NCBI RefSeq assembly: GCF_052180245.1
Contig: NZ_CP197474.1
Location: 2,914,001-2,978,000 of the forward strand
From: Parapusillimonas sp013416435
GTDB lineage: Bacteria > Pseudomonadota > Gammaproteobacteria > Burkholderiales > Burkholderiaceae_B
Direction: 5' to 3'
DNA: 64,000 nt
Shown: one piece after another, positions 32,948 to 42,303 of the stretch
Layout: each line of letters opens with the position of its first letter
Position numbering within the stretch: the stretch's first letter is position 1
Translations under genes and position numbers: made by a program
The notes under the pieces: model-generated
Told to the model about the DNA's origin: nothing
The model's input: only the letters and a program-made list of their open reading frames with translations
The model's database searches: none

Positions 32948-34462
32948 ATGCAAGTACCCGCCTCCGCGCCCATCTCCTCCGTTCTATGGACGTCATTGTT
33001 CGAACGGGTCGGTGATTCCGGCCTCAGCCTGCAGGGGCGCATTCGGCAGATGCTCGTATCGGCCATCCTTTCCGGCCACCTGCCGCCCGGCGCCCCCGTT
33101 CCGTCCAGCCGCCTGCTCGCGGACAGCCTCGGCGTTGCCCGCAACACCGTGGTGTTCGCTTACCAGCAACTGGTCTCCGAAGGCTATCTGGTGTCGCGCG
33201 AACGCAGCGGGCATTTCGTCTGCGACGACGTACGCAAGAGCCACGTGGCCACGCCGGCCGAACCCGAAAATCCATCCCGCCACCACTACACCGCAAGATG
33301 GCATCAGCGCGTCGTGTTCCACCCGTCCCGGCAGCGCAACATCGTCAAGCCGGAAAACTGGCAAAGCATGCCCTACCCGTTCGTGTACGCGCAATTCGAC
33401 GCGGCCCAGTTTCCCACTGCTGAATGGCGCGAATGCTGTACCCGGGCACTGTCCGTGCTCGACATACGCAGTTGGGCCCCCGACCTCATCACCAACGACG
33501 ATGCCGCCCTGATCGAAGAAATCCGCACCCAGGTGCTGCCGCGCCGCGGCGTATGGGCGGAAAAAGACGAAATCGTGATTACCGTTGGCGCACAGCATGC
33601 GCTGTATCTATTGGCCGACCTGCTGATACATGCCCATACCGTGGTCGGCATGGAGGATCCGGGCTATCCGGATGCGCGCAATACCTTCGCTCATCGAAGC
33701 GACAGGCTGATGCCGCTGCCCGTGGATGAAGACGGCCTTTGCATCACGCCCGAACTCACCGCCTGCGACTATATCTTCGTCACGCCCAGCCACCAGTGCC
33801 CCACCACCGTCACCATGCCCATCGAGCGGCGCGAGGCCTTGCTGGAACTGGCCGCCAGGTCGGACAGCATCATCATCGAAGATGACTACGAAACTGAAAA
33901 CCGCTACGACAACCAGCCGACGCCGGCCCTCAAAAGCCTGGACAAGCATGGTCGCGTCATCTATGTGGGCAGCCTTTCCAAAAGCTTCGCTCCGGGGCTG
34001 CGCATAGGCTATATCGTGGCGCCTGCGGAGCTTACCCACGAACTGCGTGCGCTGCGGCGCCTGATGCTGCGCCATCCGTCCGCCTATATACAACGGGCGT
34101 TCGCCTTGTTCATTTCGTTGGGGCACCACCACGCGTTGTTGCGGCGGCTGTCGTTGAGCTACCAGGATCGCGCGCGGGCGCTGACCGAAGCGCTGGCTTC
34201 GAGCCTGCCCGAATTCAGCATGGTACCCATTACGGGCGGCTCATCAAGCTGGGTCAGGGCGCCCGCCCATGTCGATACCGAACAGCTGGCGCGCGCAGCC
34301 CTTGACGTCGGCGTGGTCATCGAGCCGGGCCACGTTTTCTACCATACCCCGGGTCCGGGAAAGAATAACGATATCCGCATCGGCTTCGCATCCATCGATA
34401 TCGAGAAGATCCCGGCCGGCATCGCTAAGCTGGCCGGCGTCTATCGCAAACTTTACGGATGA
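32948..34462 (+). CDS. tauR: MocR/PdxR-family regulator of taurine genes
   Basis: 504 residues from the ATG at 32948. The frame opens at 32867, but those 27 residues translate the repeat. An N-terminal GntR winged helix (about 25-92, PPGAPVPSSRLLADSLGVARNTV) is joined to a class I aminotransferase-like domain that keeps the PLP lysine (GSLSKSFAPG, Lys345). TauR in Rhodobacter is a taurine-dependent activator of this type. The neighbours on both sides are taurine genes, so the assignment is firm although inferred. Confidence 0.88.
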   Translation: MQVPASAPISSVLWTSLFERVGDSGLSLQGRIRQMLVSAILSGHLPPGAPVPSSRLLADSLGVARNTVVFAYQQLVSEGYLVSRERSGHFVCDDVRKSHVATPAEPENPSRHHYTARWHQRVVFHPSRQRNIVKPENWQSMPYPFVYAQFDAAQFPTAEWRECCTRALSVLDIRSWAPDLITNDDAALIEEIRTQVLPRRGVWAEKDEIVITVGAQHALYLLADLLIHAHTVVGMEDPGYPDARNTFAHRSDRLMPLPVDEDGLCITPELTACDYIFVTPSHQCPTTVTMPIERREALLELAARSDSIIIEDDYETENRYDNQPTPALKSLDKHGRVIYVGSLSKSFAPGLRIGYIVAPAELTHELRALRRLMLRHPSAYIQRAFALFISLGHHHALLRRLSLSYQDRARALTEALASSLPEFSMVPITGGSSSWVRAPAHVDTEQLARAALDVGVVIEPGHVFYHTPGPGKNNDIRIGFASIDIEKIPAGIAKLAGVYRKLYG

Positions 34463-34478
34463 GCATGCCGGCACATAG

Positions 34479-35888
34479 TCACAGGATTTCGTCCCGCAAG
34501 TAATAATACTTGTAAAGCATGGCCTGCCCAAGACGGCGGAAAGGCGCGAACAAGTGGCCGGGCAAGGGGCTGTTGTAAATGGGCAGGTCCCACTGCTTCC
34601 CGTCCTTGCCCACAACACGCTCCGCCAGCCGGCGCCCCGCATTGGCGGACGACGACACCCCGTTGCCTCCGTATCCGAAAGCATAGAACACGAGCTCGTC
34701 GGGATTGGGCTGGACCACGCGCGGCATCATGTCGTGGCTGACGTCGACCCAGCCCCACCATGAATAAGCGATGGGAACATCACGCAGGCGCGGGAACTTC
34801 CTGTATAAGCCGTTCTTCAAGAGCTCAAGGTGCCGCCCGTTCTGCGCGTCCGCCCCGGTCAGCGCGCTGCGGCTGCCGATTTGCATGGACCCATCGGGCA
34901 GCAGCCGATAATAGAAACGCAGGGTTCGTGTATCGGTGATGAACACGGTGCTCTTGAGGCCGGCTTCGGCGCGTTCATCGGCCGTCAAGGGCCGGGTCAC
35001 CATGGAATTCGACAAAATAGGCATCATGCGGTTGGTCAGCGACGGATGCAGCCCCTGCGGCGTATAGCCGCCCGTTGCCACCGCCACCCTGCGGGCACGG
35101 ACCGTGCCGCCTGGCGTACGCAGATGATGGATGCCATCGCGGGTCTCCCAGCCGAGCACCGGGCTGCACGGATGTATTTTCACGCCCAGCGCGCGCGCCT
35201 GGCGGATATAACCGAAGGCCAGCTTGAGCGGATGCACGCCCACCCCTTCCTGCTCATGCAAGGCCCCTACCGCCTCCTGATCCTCGACATAGCGCTCGTG
35301 CAGCGCTTCGCGGCTGAGCATGCGGGTATCGTATCCGAAGACATCGCGCATGACGCGGCACTCGTTCTGCAGGAAAGCCAGCTTCTTGGGCCTGTGTGCC
35401 GTATACAGATGGCCGCCCGGTTGCGCATCGCAATCTATGGTCGCCACCAGGCTTTGCCAGTATTCGAATCCTTCCCGGATTTCGGTGTCGAGCCGCTTGG
35501 CGACATCCAGCCCCCAGCGCTGTATCCACTGGGAACGATACAGGCGGCCGGAAGCGTTCTGCCCCTGTCCGCCGTTGCGGCTCGAGCAGCCCCATACCGC
35601 GCGGTTGGCTTCCAGCACCACCGCCGAGACGCCGTGCTCTTTGGCAAGATTCAATGCCGTGACCAGGCCGGTGAAGCCGGATCCGATGACGACGACATCG
35701 GCATCGAAATCGTTGCGGACCGGGCCATCGTCTTCCGGTGGAGGACCTGCTGTGCCGACCCAGTAAGTCGGCGCATAGGCCTGGCCGCAACCGGTCTTGG
35801 AGACCAGTGGATCGTACCTGGGATCATAGGGGCTTTCTTGGAATCCCTCCGGCGACGAAGGGTCCGCAAATTCGGGAATGGCTGCCAT
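34479..35888 (-). CDS. tauY: Taurine dehydrogenase, large FAD subunit (TauY type)
   Basis: 469 residues from the ATG at 35888 (GGAG seven bases upstream). The frame continues to 36125, but that part is antisense-like and overlaps tauX. A DAO-type FAD oxidoreductase: Rossmann GSGFTG at 69-74, then WGCSSRNGGQGQNASG (about 99-114), typical of amine dehydrogenases of this class, and a C-terminal FYAFGYGGNGVS. Together with TauX it oxidatively deaminates taurine to sulfoacetaldehyde, donating electrons to a cytochrome. It is convergent with tauR. Confidence 0.85.
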   Translation of the reverse strand: MAAIPEFADPSSPEGFQESPYDPRYDPLVSKTGCGQAYAPTYWVGTAGPPPEDDGPVRNDFDADVVVIGSGFTGLVTALNLAKEHGVSAVVLEANRAVWGCSSRNGGQGQNASGRLYRSQWIQRWGLDVAKRLDTEIREGFEYWQSLVATIDCDAQPGGHLYTAHRPKKLAFLQNECRVMRDVFGYDTRMLSREALHERYVEDQEAVGALHEQEGVGVHPLKLAFGYIRQARALGVKIHPCSPVLGWETRDGIHHLRTPGGTVRARRVAVATGGYTPQGLHPSLTNRMMPILSNSMVTRPLTADERAEAGLKSTVFITDTRTLRFYYRLLPDGSMQIGSRSALTGADAQNGRHLELLKNGLYRKFPRLRDVPIAYSWWGWVDVSHDMMPRVVQPNPDELVFYAFGYGGNGVSSSANAGRRLAERVVGKDGKQWDLPIYNSPLPGHLFAPFRRLGQAMLYKYYYLRDEIL

Positions 35889-35914
35889 CACGACTCCGTA
35901 ACAGACAAAGAACT

Positions 35915-36307
35915 TCAGCCTCGGGCCGGCAGGTGGGGCCGGTTCTTGCGGAATGCGTTCTTCAGGATGATCTTGCCGTCGCGAAACTCGAGCAGATCCA
36001 CCATGTTGGCCTCGATACGTGAACCGTCGGCGGCCGTCCCGGTGAACGTGGACTCCATCACGCCCTTGTCCCCATGCGCCCAGCACCGGGCGTTGAGCCA
36101 TTGTGCGTCGGGTATCGTTTGCCATGCCGCTTCGAAAGCCTTGCGCACGGCCGTCATGCCTTCATGCCGCGAACCATGGGCCTCGGGGCCCGCCACCGTT
36201 TCGAATACGCAGTTTTCGTGCATGAACGACATCAGCGCGTCGATATCGTGCCGATTCCAGGCATCGCCAAACGCCTTGATGCGCGTCACCAGATCTTCAT
36301 CGGACAT
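35915..36307 (-). CDS. tauX: Taurine dehydrogenase, small subunit (TauX type, NTF2-like)
   Basis: 130 residues of the SnoaL/NTF2-like fold (AFGDAWNRHDIDALMSFMHENCVFET near the N-terminus; NMVDLLEFRDGKIILKN near the C-terminus). Such a small protein accompanies the large FAD subunit in the taurine dehydrogenase of Rhodobacter (TauX with TauY). GGGAG lies 9-10 bases before the ATG. It is followed by tauY after 26 bases and is divergent from xsc. On its own it could be any NTF2-like protein; the context decides. Confidence 0.8.
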   Translation of the reverse strand: MSDEDLVTRIKAFGDAWNRHDIDALMSFMHENCVFETVAGPEAHGSRHEGMTAVRKAFEAAWQTIPDAQWLNARCWAHGDKGVMESTFTGTAADGSRIEANMVDLLEFRDGKIILKNAFRKNRPHLPARG

Positions 36308-36636
36308 TCCTGTGGTCTCCCTGTCGATTCGGGGCGTACGCTCGCTGCCCCATTGCCTCGTAAGGTAGAAGATCCGCCGCTGCAGGGCTAGAGCCAGAGC
36401 GGACGTTTCGCATGAGCCAGTTCCCGTCGGGCATGCGCCATGTTTACTGCCCTAGGTGTTTTCACCTAAATCAGTATTATTTGTTCCGAAAACGATAAAT
36501 GAAATTGACATTTTGATCGCCCCCCTTAAAATTGAAAAACAAAACAAATAACGGAACTTATTATTTCACTTTTGATTATTTAGGCAGCTCGATCGCGCCG
36601 GATTTTCTCTTCGCTACCTCTACAGGACTTATAGCC
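36308..36636. promoter_or_regulatory. Divergent control region tauX / xsc
   Basis: 329 bases without a gene, A/T-rich from 36440. It holds a perfect operator-like inverted repeat, TAGGTG (36453-36458), TTTT, CACCTA (36463-36468), and a plus-strand promoter candidate TTGACA (36505-36510), 17 bases, AAAATT (36528-36533). The ACCTA core is shared with the candidate TauR site before tauA. A second TATTAT box lies at 36475-36480. The xsc frame stays open into this region, but the conserved protein starts at 36637. Confidence 0.6.
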
Positions 36637-38433
36637 ATGCAAACAGACAACCGAGAACCCGTCAGCGGCGTTCAGAAAATGACACCGTCCGAGGCCTTCG
36701 TCGAAACGCTGGTCGCCAACGGCGTCCGCGAAATCTTCGGCATCATGGGCTCGGCCTTCATGGACGCCATGGACATCTTCGCGCCCGCGGGCATCCGGCT
36801 CATCCCGGTGGTCCATGAACAAGGCGCGGGACACATGGCCGACGGCTACGCGCGAGTCAGCGGGCGGCATGGCGTCGTCATCGGGCAGAACGGCCCCGGC
36901 ATCAGCAATTGCGTCACCGCCATCGCGGCGGCGTACTGGGCGCATTCCCCGGTCGTCATCGTCACGCCCGAAGCGGGCACCATGGGCATAGGCCTGGGCG
37001 GCTTCCAGGAAGGCAATCAGTTGCCCATGTTCCAGGAATTCACCAAGTACCAGGGTCATGTCACCAACCCCACCCGCATGGCCGAGTTCACCGGCCGCTG
37101 CTTCGACCGCGCCCTGTCCGAGATGGGGCCCACGCAGCTGAACATCCCGCGCGATTACTTCTACGGCGAAATCAAGGCCGAGATCCCGCGTCCGCAACAC
37201 CTGGACCGTGGTCCCGGCGGGGACAAGACCCTGGACGAAGCGGCCGACCTGCTGGCGACCGCCAAATTCCCCGTGATCATTTCAGGCGGCGGCGTCGTCA
37301 TGGCCGACGGCATGGAAGAATGCAAGGCGCTGGCCGAGCGCCTGGGCGCGCCCGTCGTCAACAGCTACCTGCATAACGACTCATTTCCCGCCAGCCATCC
37401 GCTATGGTGCGGCCCCCTGGGATACCAGGGCTCGAAAGCCGCCATGAAGCTCATTTCGCAAGCCGACGTCGTCCTCGCGCTGGGCACGCGACTGGGGCCC
37501 TTCGGCACCCTTCCCCAGCACGGCATGGATTACTGGCCCAAGAATGCCAAGATCATCCAGATCGACGCCGATCACAAGATGCTGGGGCTGGTCAAGAAAA
37601 TCACCGTCGGCATCTGCGGCGATGCCAAGGCAGCGGCCGTGGCCCTGACCAAGCGCCTGCAAGACCGCAGCCTGGCCTGCGATGCCACCAAGGACGAACG
37701 CGCCGGCAAGATCAAGGCCGAAAAAGAAGCCTGGGAAAAAGAGCTGGACGAATGGACCCATGAGCGCGACTCGTTCAGCCTGGACATGATCGAAGAACAG
37801 AAAGGAGAACCGGGCAACTACCTGCATCCCCGCCAGGTACTGCGCGAACTCGAAAAAGCCATGCCCGAGAACGCCATGGTCTCCACCGACATCGGCAACA
37901 TCAACTCGGTGGCCAACAGCTATCTGCGCTTCGAAAGGCCACGCAGCTTCTTCGCGCCCATGAGCTGGGGCAACTGCGGCTACGCCCTTCCCACCATCAT
38001 CGGCGCGAAAGTGGCCGCGCCCGATCGCCCCGCCATCGCCTATGCGGGAGACGGCGCCTGGGGCATGAGCATGTCCGAAATCATGACATGCGTGCGCCAC
38101 GACATTCCGGTCACCGCCGTGGTTTTCCATAATCGGCAGTGGGGCGCCGAAAAGAAGAACCAGGTGGATTTCTACAACCGTCGTTTCGTGGCGGGCGAGC
38201 TCGACAACCAAAGCTTCGCCGGCATTGCACGGGCCATGGGCGCGGAAGGCATCGTGGTCGACAAGCTCGAAGACGTCGGCCCCGCACTCAAGAAAGCCAT
38301 CGACATGCAAATGAACGAAGGCAAGACCACCGTCGTGGAAATCATGTGCACGCGCGAGCTGGGGGACCCCTTCCGCCGCGACGCCCTGTCCAAGCCGGTC
38401 CGCTTCCTCGACAAATACAAGGACTATGTCTGA
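36637..38433 (+). CDS. xsc: Sulfoacetaldehyde acetyltransferase
   Basis: 598 residues from the ATG at 36637, after AGGA. It is a thiamine-diphosphate enzyme of the acetolactate-synthase fold: PYR domain with HEQGAGHMADGYARVSG (catalytic Glu, about 64-80), a central domain, and the PP domain with GDGAWGMSMSEIMTCVRHD. It cleaves sulfoacetaldehyde with phosphate into acetyl phosphate and sulfite. The length and the PEAGTMGIGLGGFQEGNQ stretch fit Xsc rather than acetolactate synthase. pta follows after 21 bases. Confidence 0.95.
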   Translation: MQTDNREPVSGVQKMTPSEAFVETLVANGVREIFGIMGSAFMDAMDIFAPAGIRLIPVVHEQGAGHMADGYARVSGRHGVVIGQNGPGISNCVTAIAAAYWAHSPVVIVTPEAGTMGIGLGGFQEGNQLPMFQEFTKYQGHVTNPTRMAEFTGRCFDRALSEMGPTQLNIPRDYFYGEIKAEIPRPQHLDRGPGGDKTLDEAADLLATAKFPVIISGGGVVMADGMEECKALAERLGAPVVNSYLHNDSFPASHPLWCGPLGYQGSKAAMKLISQADVVLALGTRLGPFGTLPQHGMDYWPKNAKIIQIDADHKMLGLVKKITVGICGDAKAAAVALTKRLQDRSLACDATKDERAGKIKAEKEAWEKELDEWTHERDSFSLDMIEEQKGEPGNYLHPRQVLRELEKAMPENAMVSTDIGNINSVANSYLRFERPRSFFAPMSWGNCGYALPTIIGAKVAAPDRPAIAYAGDGAWGMSMSEIMTCVRHDIPVTAVVFHNRQWGAEKKNQVDFYNRRFVAGELDNQSFAGIARAMGAEGIVVDKLEDVGPALKKAIDMQMNEGKTTVVEIMCTRELGDPFRRDALSKPVRFLDKYKDYV

Positions 38434-38454
38434 ACGTTGACGGAGAGGCCAGCC

Positions 38455-39477
38455 ATGAGTCTGCTCGATGCCATCTTTCACAAAGCCCGGTTGAACCCGA
38501 TGCGCATCGTGCTGTGCGAAGGCGATGACCCGCGCATACTCGAAGCCGCCCACAAGGCGGCTGCCGAGGGGCTGGCCCGCATTTCGCTGGTCGGCGACGG
38601 CGAACGGATCGCCCGCACGCTGGAGCACCATGGCTGGAACGATCCGCACATCGATGTCATCGACCAGAAGCAGTCCTCGCTTGCGCCCTCCTTCGCGCAA
38701 GAGCTGGCCCGCCTGCGCGCCAAGCGCGGCATGAGCTTGCAACAGGCCGAAGCCGCGATTCTGGAACCCCTGGTCTTCGCCATGCTCCTGCTGCGTCTGG
38801 GACACGTCGACGGTTCCGTCGCAGGCGCGGTCCACACCACGGCCGACGTGGTTCGCAACGCCATACAGATCATCGGCATGAAGCCCGGCACGAAACTGGT
38901 ATCGAGCTTTTTCATCATGCTGCGCGACGAACCCTTCCACACCAACGCTCATGCACTGATTTTCGCCGACTGCGGGCTGGTCATCGATCCGGACGCGGAC
39001 GAGCTGGCCGAAATCGCCATGGCGGCGGCAGACAGCGCGACCGCCCTGCTCGACACCGAACCACGGGTAGCGCTGCTGTCCTTCTCCACCGGCGGCAGCG
39101 CCCGGCATGGCTGTGTGGACAAGGTAAGGCAGGCAGCAGAACGACTCAGGGCCCGCCGCCCCGGCCTGGCCGTGGACGGCGACATCCAGCTGGATGCGGC
39201 CATCGTTCCGCAGGTGGCGCAAAGCAAGCTGCCGGGATCACAGGTCGCCGGACAGGCGAACGTGCTCGTGTTCCCCAACCTGGATGCCGCCAATATCGGC
39301 TACAAGCTGACGGAGCGGCTTGGGCACGCCACTGCGATCGGGCCGCTGCTGCAGGGATTGGACAAGCCGGCCAACGATCTGTCGCGCGGGTGCAATGCGA
39401 ACGACGTGTACAACGCGATCGCCGTAACGGTGGTCCAGGCTCAAGGGACGAGGGGTCAGACCCCGTATGGGGTCTGA
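38455..39477 (+). CDS. pta: Phosphate acetyltransferase of the taurine pathway, repeat-coded C-terminus
   Basis: 340 residues from the ATG at 38455 (GGAGAGG upstream; a TTG at 38437 is also open). This is the short Pta type with only the catalytic domain: NPMRIVLCEGDDPRILEAA near the start and NVLVFPNLDAANIGYKLTERLG near the end. It turns Xsc-made acetyl phosphate into acetyl-CoA. The last eight residues (RGQTPYGV) and the TGA stop at 39475-39477 lie inside a palindromic repeat, so the natural stop has been displaced. The catalytic region seems complete, as the family ends close to this point. Confidence 0.92.
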   Translation: MSLLDAIFHKARLNPMRIVLCEGDDPRILEAAHKAAAEGLARISLVGDGERIARTLEHHGWNDPHIDVIDQKQSSLAPSFAQELARLRAKRGMSLQQAEAAILEPLVFAMLLLRLGHVDGSVAGAVHTTADVVRNAIQIIGMKPGTKLVSSFFIMLRDEPFHTNAHALIFADCGLVIDPDADELAEIAMAAADSATALLDTEPRVALLSFSTGGSARHGCVDKVRQAAERLRARRPGLAVDGDIQLDAAIVPQVAQSKLPGSQVAGQANVLVFPNLDAANIGYKLTERLGHATAIGPLLQGLDKPANDLSRGCNANDVYNAIAVTVVQAQGTRGQTPYGV

Positions 39478-39590
39478 CCCCGGCAATGCAGCGGGCAAGG
39501 GGTCACTATAGTGAATGAGGGGTCAGACCCTATAGGGTCTGACCCCAAAAAATGCCGCGAAGGGTCAGACCCCATACGGGGTCTGACCCC
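39452..39590. repeat. Dispersed palindromic repeat, copies 19, 20 and 21
   Basis: Copy 19 (39452-39481; centre GTAT) contains the pta stop codon. Copy 20 (39519-39546) is GGGGTCAGACCC, TATA, GGGTCTGACCCC. Copy 21 (39562-39590) has centre ATAC. A GGGGTCACTATAGTGA fragment lies at about 39498. The cluster ends seven bases before the cobT-like stop. Confidence 0.94.
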
Positions 39591-39596
39591 CGCGCC

Positions 39597-41306
39597 TTAG
39601 CGTTTGCCCTGACCGGCCAGCAAAGCCAGAAATACGTCGAATACGGAATTACCCACGCCTTCCGAAAGGTCCAGGCTCAACGAGCGCGCATAGTATGCGC
39701 TCAGATCCAGTCCCAGCCCCACCCCCAGGATTTCGATGCCGGCATGTTGCCCGTAGTGCCTGACCACCGATCTCAGATGGCGGTCGAGGTAGAACTCGTC
39801 GTTAGCGAGATGCGTGGCGCCGTCCATGGGACAGCCGTCTGAAATCACGAAAAGCACACGCCTTTCCTCGTCTCTTGCGAGCAGGCGCTCGCAAGCCCAT
39901 TGCACCGCCTCGCCATCGACGCCTTCGCGGAACAGGTCCGGCTTCATCATGGCCACGATGCTGCTCCTCGCGCGCCGCCAGGGCTGGGAGGCCGCCTTGA
40001 ACACGATATGGCAGAGTTCATTCAAGCGGCCCGGCGCGGCCGGCCTGCCGGCAGCCCACCAGGCTTTCTGGGCGCGGCCTCCATTCCAGGCCTGCGTCGT
40101 GAATCCCAGGATCTCGGACCGTACGCCTGCGTGGTCCAGGGCCCGCATCAGCACGTCCATGATGAAGGCAAGGTCGGCACGATACTGCTTCATGGAACCC
40201 GAGCAATCGATCAGAAAGCTGACGGCGCAATGGGATACGGGTGTATGCCGATCCTGGTAGAAAACGCGGCGCTCCGCCGGGGAGCTGACAATCGAAGCCA
40301 ACCTCCGGCCATCGATTCGCCCTTCTTCCTCGCCATACTGAAAGCCATCCCGGCGCGGACGCGTCAGCAAGGCGCGCAGCGCGCGCGACAGCCGGCCGAT
40401 GTTCACGCCTTCTTGCACAAGGCGCTGGTCCAGCGCCTCACGATATTCATGGGCAAGGCCGGAGCGCAAGAGGTCCGCGGCGTCCACCTCGCGGTCATAG
40501 CGGCGCGTGAAGACGCGATAGGTTTCGCGGCCGCCGGGAATCCCGCCCCGCTCGCCGATAATGGCCTGCGTCTCCGGCGCATCGGCATCGCCGGATTCGA
40601 AATCCAGCGACAGGCTGAAATCCCCCCGCCGGACCGCTTTGGTCTCGGGGCTGTCTTCATATTCGCATTCCACACGCTGCGCAATCTCGTGCGCGATATG
40701 GAGAGCATGACGGGCGTAGGCGGCCTGATCGTCGCGGCATTGGCGCAAGCCGACCAGCGCCGGGCCCAGCGAAGGCGCCAGCGAGGCTCGCACCGGCTCG
40801 AGCAGGTCTTGCACGTGTTCGGGCAGCGCTTGCGCCATCAGGCGGCTCCATACGATCTGGGAGAACGCAAAGAGCAATATTCCCAAACTGCTTTCCGCCG
40901 CGCCGGAATCGAGGAAGTCATCCGACCAGCGTCGATAGTTCCGGATCAAATTGCTCCGGGTGCCCGGCAGGGAGGACGGCGCCAGCGACTCCACGCGCAG
41001 CTGCTCCAGCCATTCGAAAAGCAGTTTTTCGATGGATTCATCCGGCATCAACCGCTGATGGAGGATGGTATCCGAGAAGCGGCTGCGCAACGCCAGTGCA
41101 TCGGCCACGGCGCGGCTGGATTCGAAGTCCGCCCACAGGAGCTGTCTTTGCAGATGCGGCGCATGAACGGGAACAGGCCGGGCATCGTCGTAGACTCGGC
41201 CGCCCTCGAAATGCAGCTGAACGTTGCCGCTCAACGCTCGCAGGACGGCGGCCGCCAGCTGTTCTGTTTGTATGGGAAGGCGTCGATGAGCGGTGCCGCT
41301 GTCCAT
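39597..41306 (-). CDS. CobT-like VWA-domain protein
   Basis: 569 residues. A helical N-terminal part with a cysteine-poor acidic middle leads to a VWA domain from about 360 with an intact MIDAS (LIDCSGSMK: Asp367, Ser369, Ser371). The domain order matches CobT of aerobic cobaltochelatase. A CobS-like AAA+ protein is encoded just upstream. No cobN or cobalamin gene is in the window, so cobalt insertion is not implied. AAA+/VWA pairs of this kind also act as chaperones for metalloenzymes. The 3' end borders a repeat cluster. Confidence 0.82.
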   Translation of the reverse strand: MDSGTAHRRLPIQTEQLAAAVLRALSGNVQLHFEGGRVYDDARPVPVHAPHLQRQLLWADFESSRAVADALALRSRFSDTILHQRLMPDESIEKLLFEWLEQLRVESLAPSSLPGTRSNLIRNYRRWSDDFLDSGAAESSLGILLFAFSQIVWSRLMAQALPEHVQDLLEPVRASLAPSLGPALVGLRQCRDDQAAYARHALHIAHEIAQRVECEYEDSPETKAVRRGDFSLSLDFESGDADAPETQAIIGERGGIPGGRETYRVFTRRYDREVDAADLLRSGLAHEYREALDQRLVQEGVNIGRLSRALRALLTRPRRDGFQYGEEEGRIDGRRLASIVSSPAERRVFYQDRHTPVSHCAVSFLIDCSGSMKQYRADLAFIMDVLMRALDHAGVRSEILGFTTQAWNGGRAQKAWWAAGRPAAPGRLNELCHIVFKAASQPWRRARSSIVAMMKPDLFREGVDGEAVQWACERLLARDEERRVLFVISDGCPMDGATHLANDEFYLDRHLRSVVRHYGQHAGIEILGVGLGLDLSAYYARSLSLDLSEGVGNSVFDVFLALLAGQGKR

Positions 41307-41312
41307 GGCGAT

Positions 41313-42278
41313 TCAGCGCATGGCCTGCGCGGCGGACTCGTCAAGGTCGCAATCGAAACAGCGCTGATAGTATTCCGCCACGACGGGCTTTTCGGCGTCT
41401 TCGCACTTGTTCAGGAAAGACAAGCGGAACGCCAGTTCGATATCCGAAAATATGCGGCTGTTTTCCGCCCACGAAATCACCGTGCGCGGCGACATCAAAG
41501 TGGAGATGTCCCCCGCCTCGAATCCCTTCCTGGTCAGATTCGCCACGCCTATCATGGCTGCGACCGTTTGCCTGCCTTGACTGTCGTCCATGCCGGGGAC
41601 GCGCGCCAGCACGATCTCGAGTTCTTCCGCAGGATGGAGATAATTGAGCGTGGCCACGATGTTCCAGCGATCCAGCTGCGCATGATTGAGCGCCTGCACG
41701 CCGTGATACAGGCCGTTCAGGTTGCCCTGGCCCACGGTATTGGACGTGGCGAAAAGCCGGAAGCCCTCATGGGGCCGGATCACCCGGTTCTGGTCGAGCA
41801 GGGTGAAGCTGCCTTCACGCTCCAGGATGCGCTGGATGATGAACATGACGTCGGGCCGGCCCGCATCGTACTCGTCGAAGACCAGCGCCACGGGACGCTG
41901 CAGCGCCCATGGCACGATGCCTTCCTGAAACTCGGTGACTTGCCGGCCTTCGCGCAGCACGATGGCGTCTCGCCCGACCAGATCCAGGCGGCTGATCTGG
42001 CCGTCGAGATTGACCCGTACGCAAGGCCAATTCAGCCGGGCCGCGATCTGTTCGATGTGCGTCGATTTACCTGTGCCGTGCGCGCCCTGGACCAGGACCC
42101 GCCGATTCTGCATGAAACCGGCAAGCACCGCCAGCGTGACTTCCGGATTGAATCGATAGACGGGGTCGATCTCGGGAACGTGCTCGTCGCGCTCGGCAAA
42201 GGCGGGGATCTGGAAATCCTGTTGCAGGCCGAACGCCGCGCGGCTGGATACATGCTGCATGGGCGGGGTCGCGGACAT
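41313..42278 (-). CDS. CobS-like AAA+ ATPase
   Basis: 321 residues, MoxR/CobS class. Walker A GAHGTGKST (65-73), Walker B ALVFDEYDAG (131-140), sensor 1 in FRLFATSNTVGQG and a C-terminal helical lid. The N-terminal VPEIDPVYRFNPEVTLAVLAG is typical of CobS. It forms hexameric rings that work with the VWA partner encoded six bases downstream. The upstream IclR gene is 25 bases away on the same strand, so all three may share a transcript. Confidence 0.85.
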   Translation of the reverse strand: MSATPPMQHVSSRAAFGLQQDFQIPAFAERDEHVPEIDPVYRFNPEVTLAVLAGFMQNRRVLVQGAHGTGKSTHIEQIAARLNWPCVRVNLDGQISRLDLVGRDAIVLREGRQVTEFQEGIVPWALQRPVALVFDEYDAGRPDVMFIIQRILEREGSFTLLDQNRVIRPHEGFRLFATSNTVGQGNLNGLYHGVQALNHAQLDRWNIVATLNYLHPAEELEIVLARVPGMDDSQGRQTVAAMIGVANLTRKGFEAGDISTLMSPRTVISWAENSRIFSDIELAFRLSFLNKCEDAEKPVVAEYYQRCFDCDLDESAAQAMR

Positions 42279-42303
42279 GTTGTGTGCTCCTTGATGGCCG
42301 GAC

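Noticed and set aside
42279..42303. Cobalamin riboswitch for the CobS/CobT-like genes
   Set aside because: The gaps before these genes are 25 and 6 bases, and none of the B12-box words is seen near the IclR gene either.
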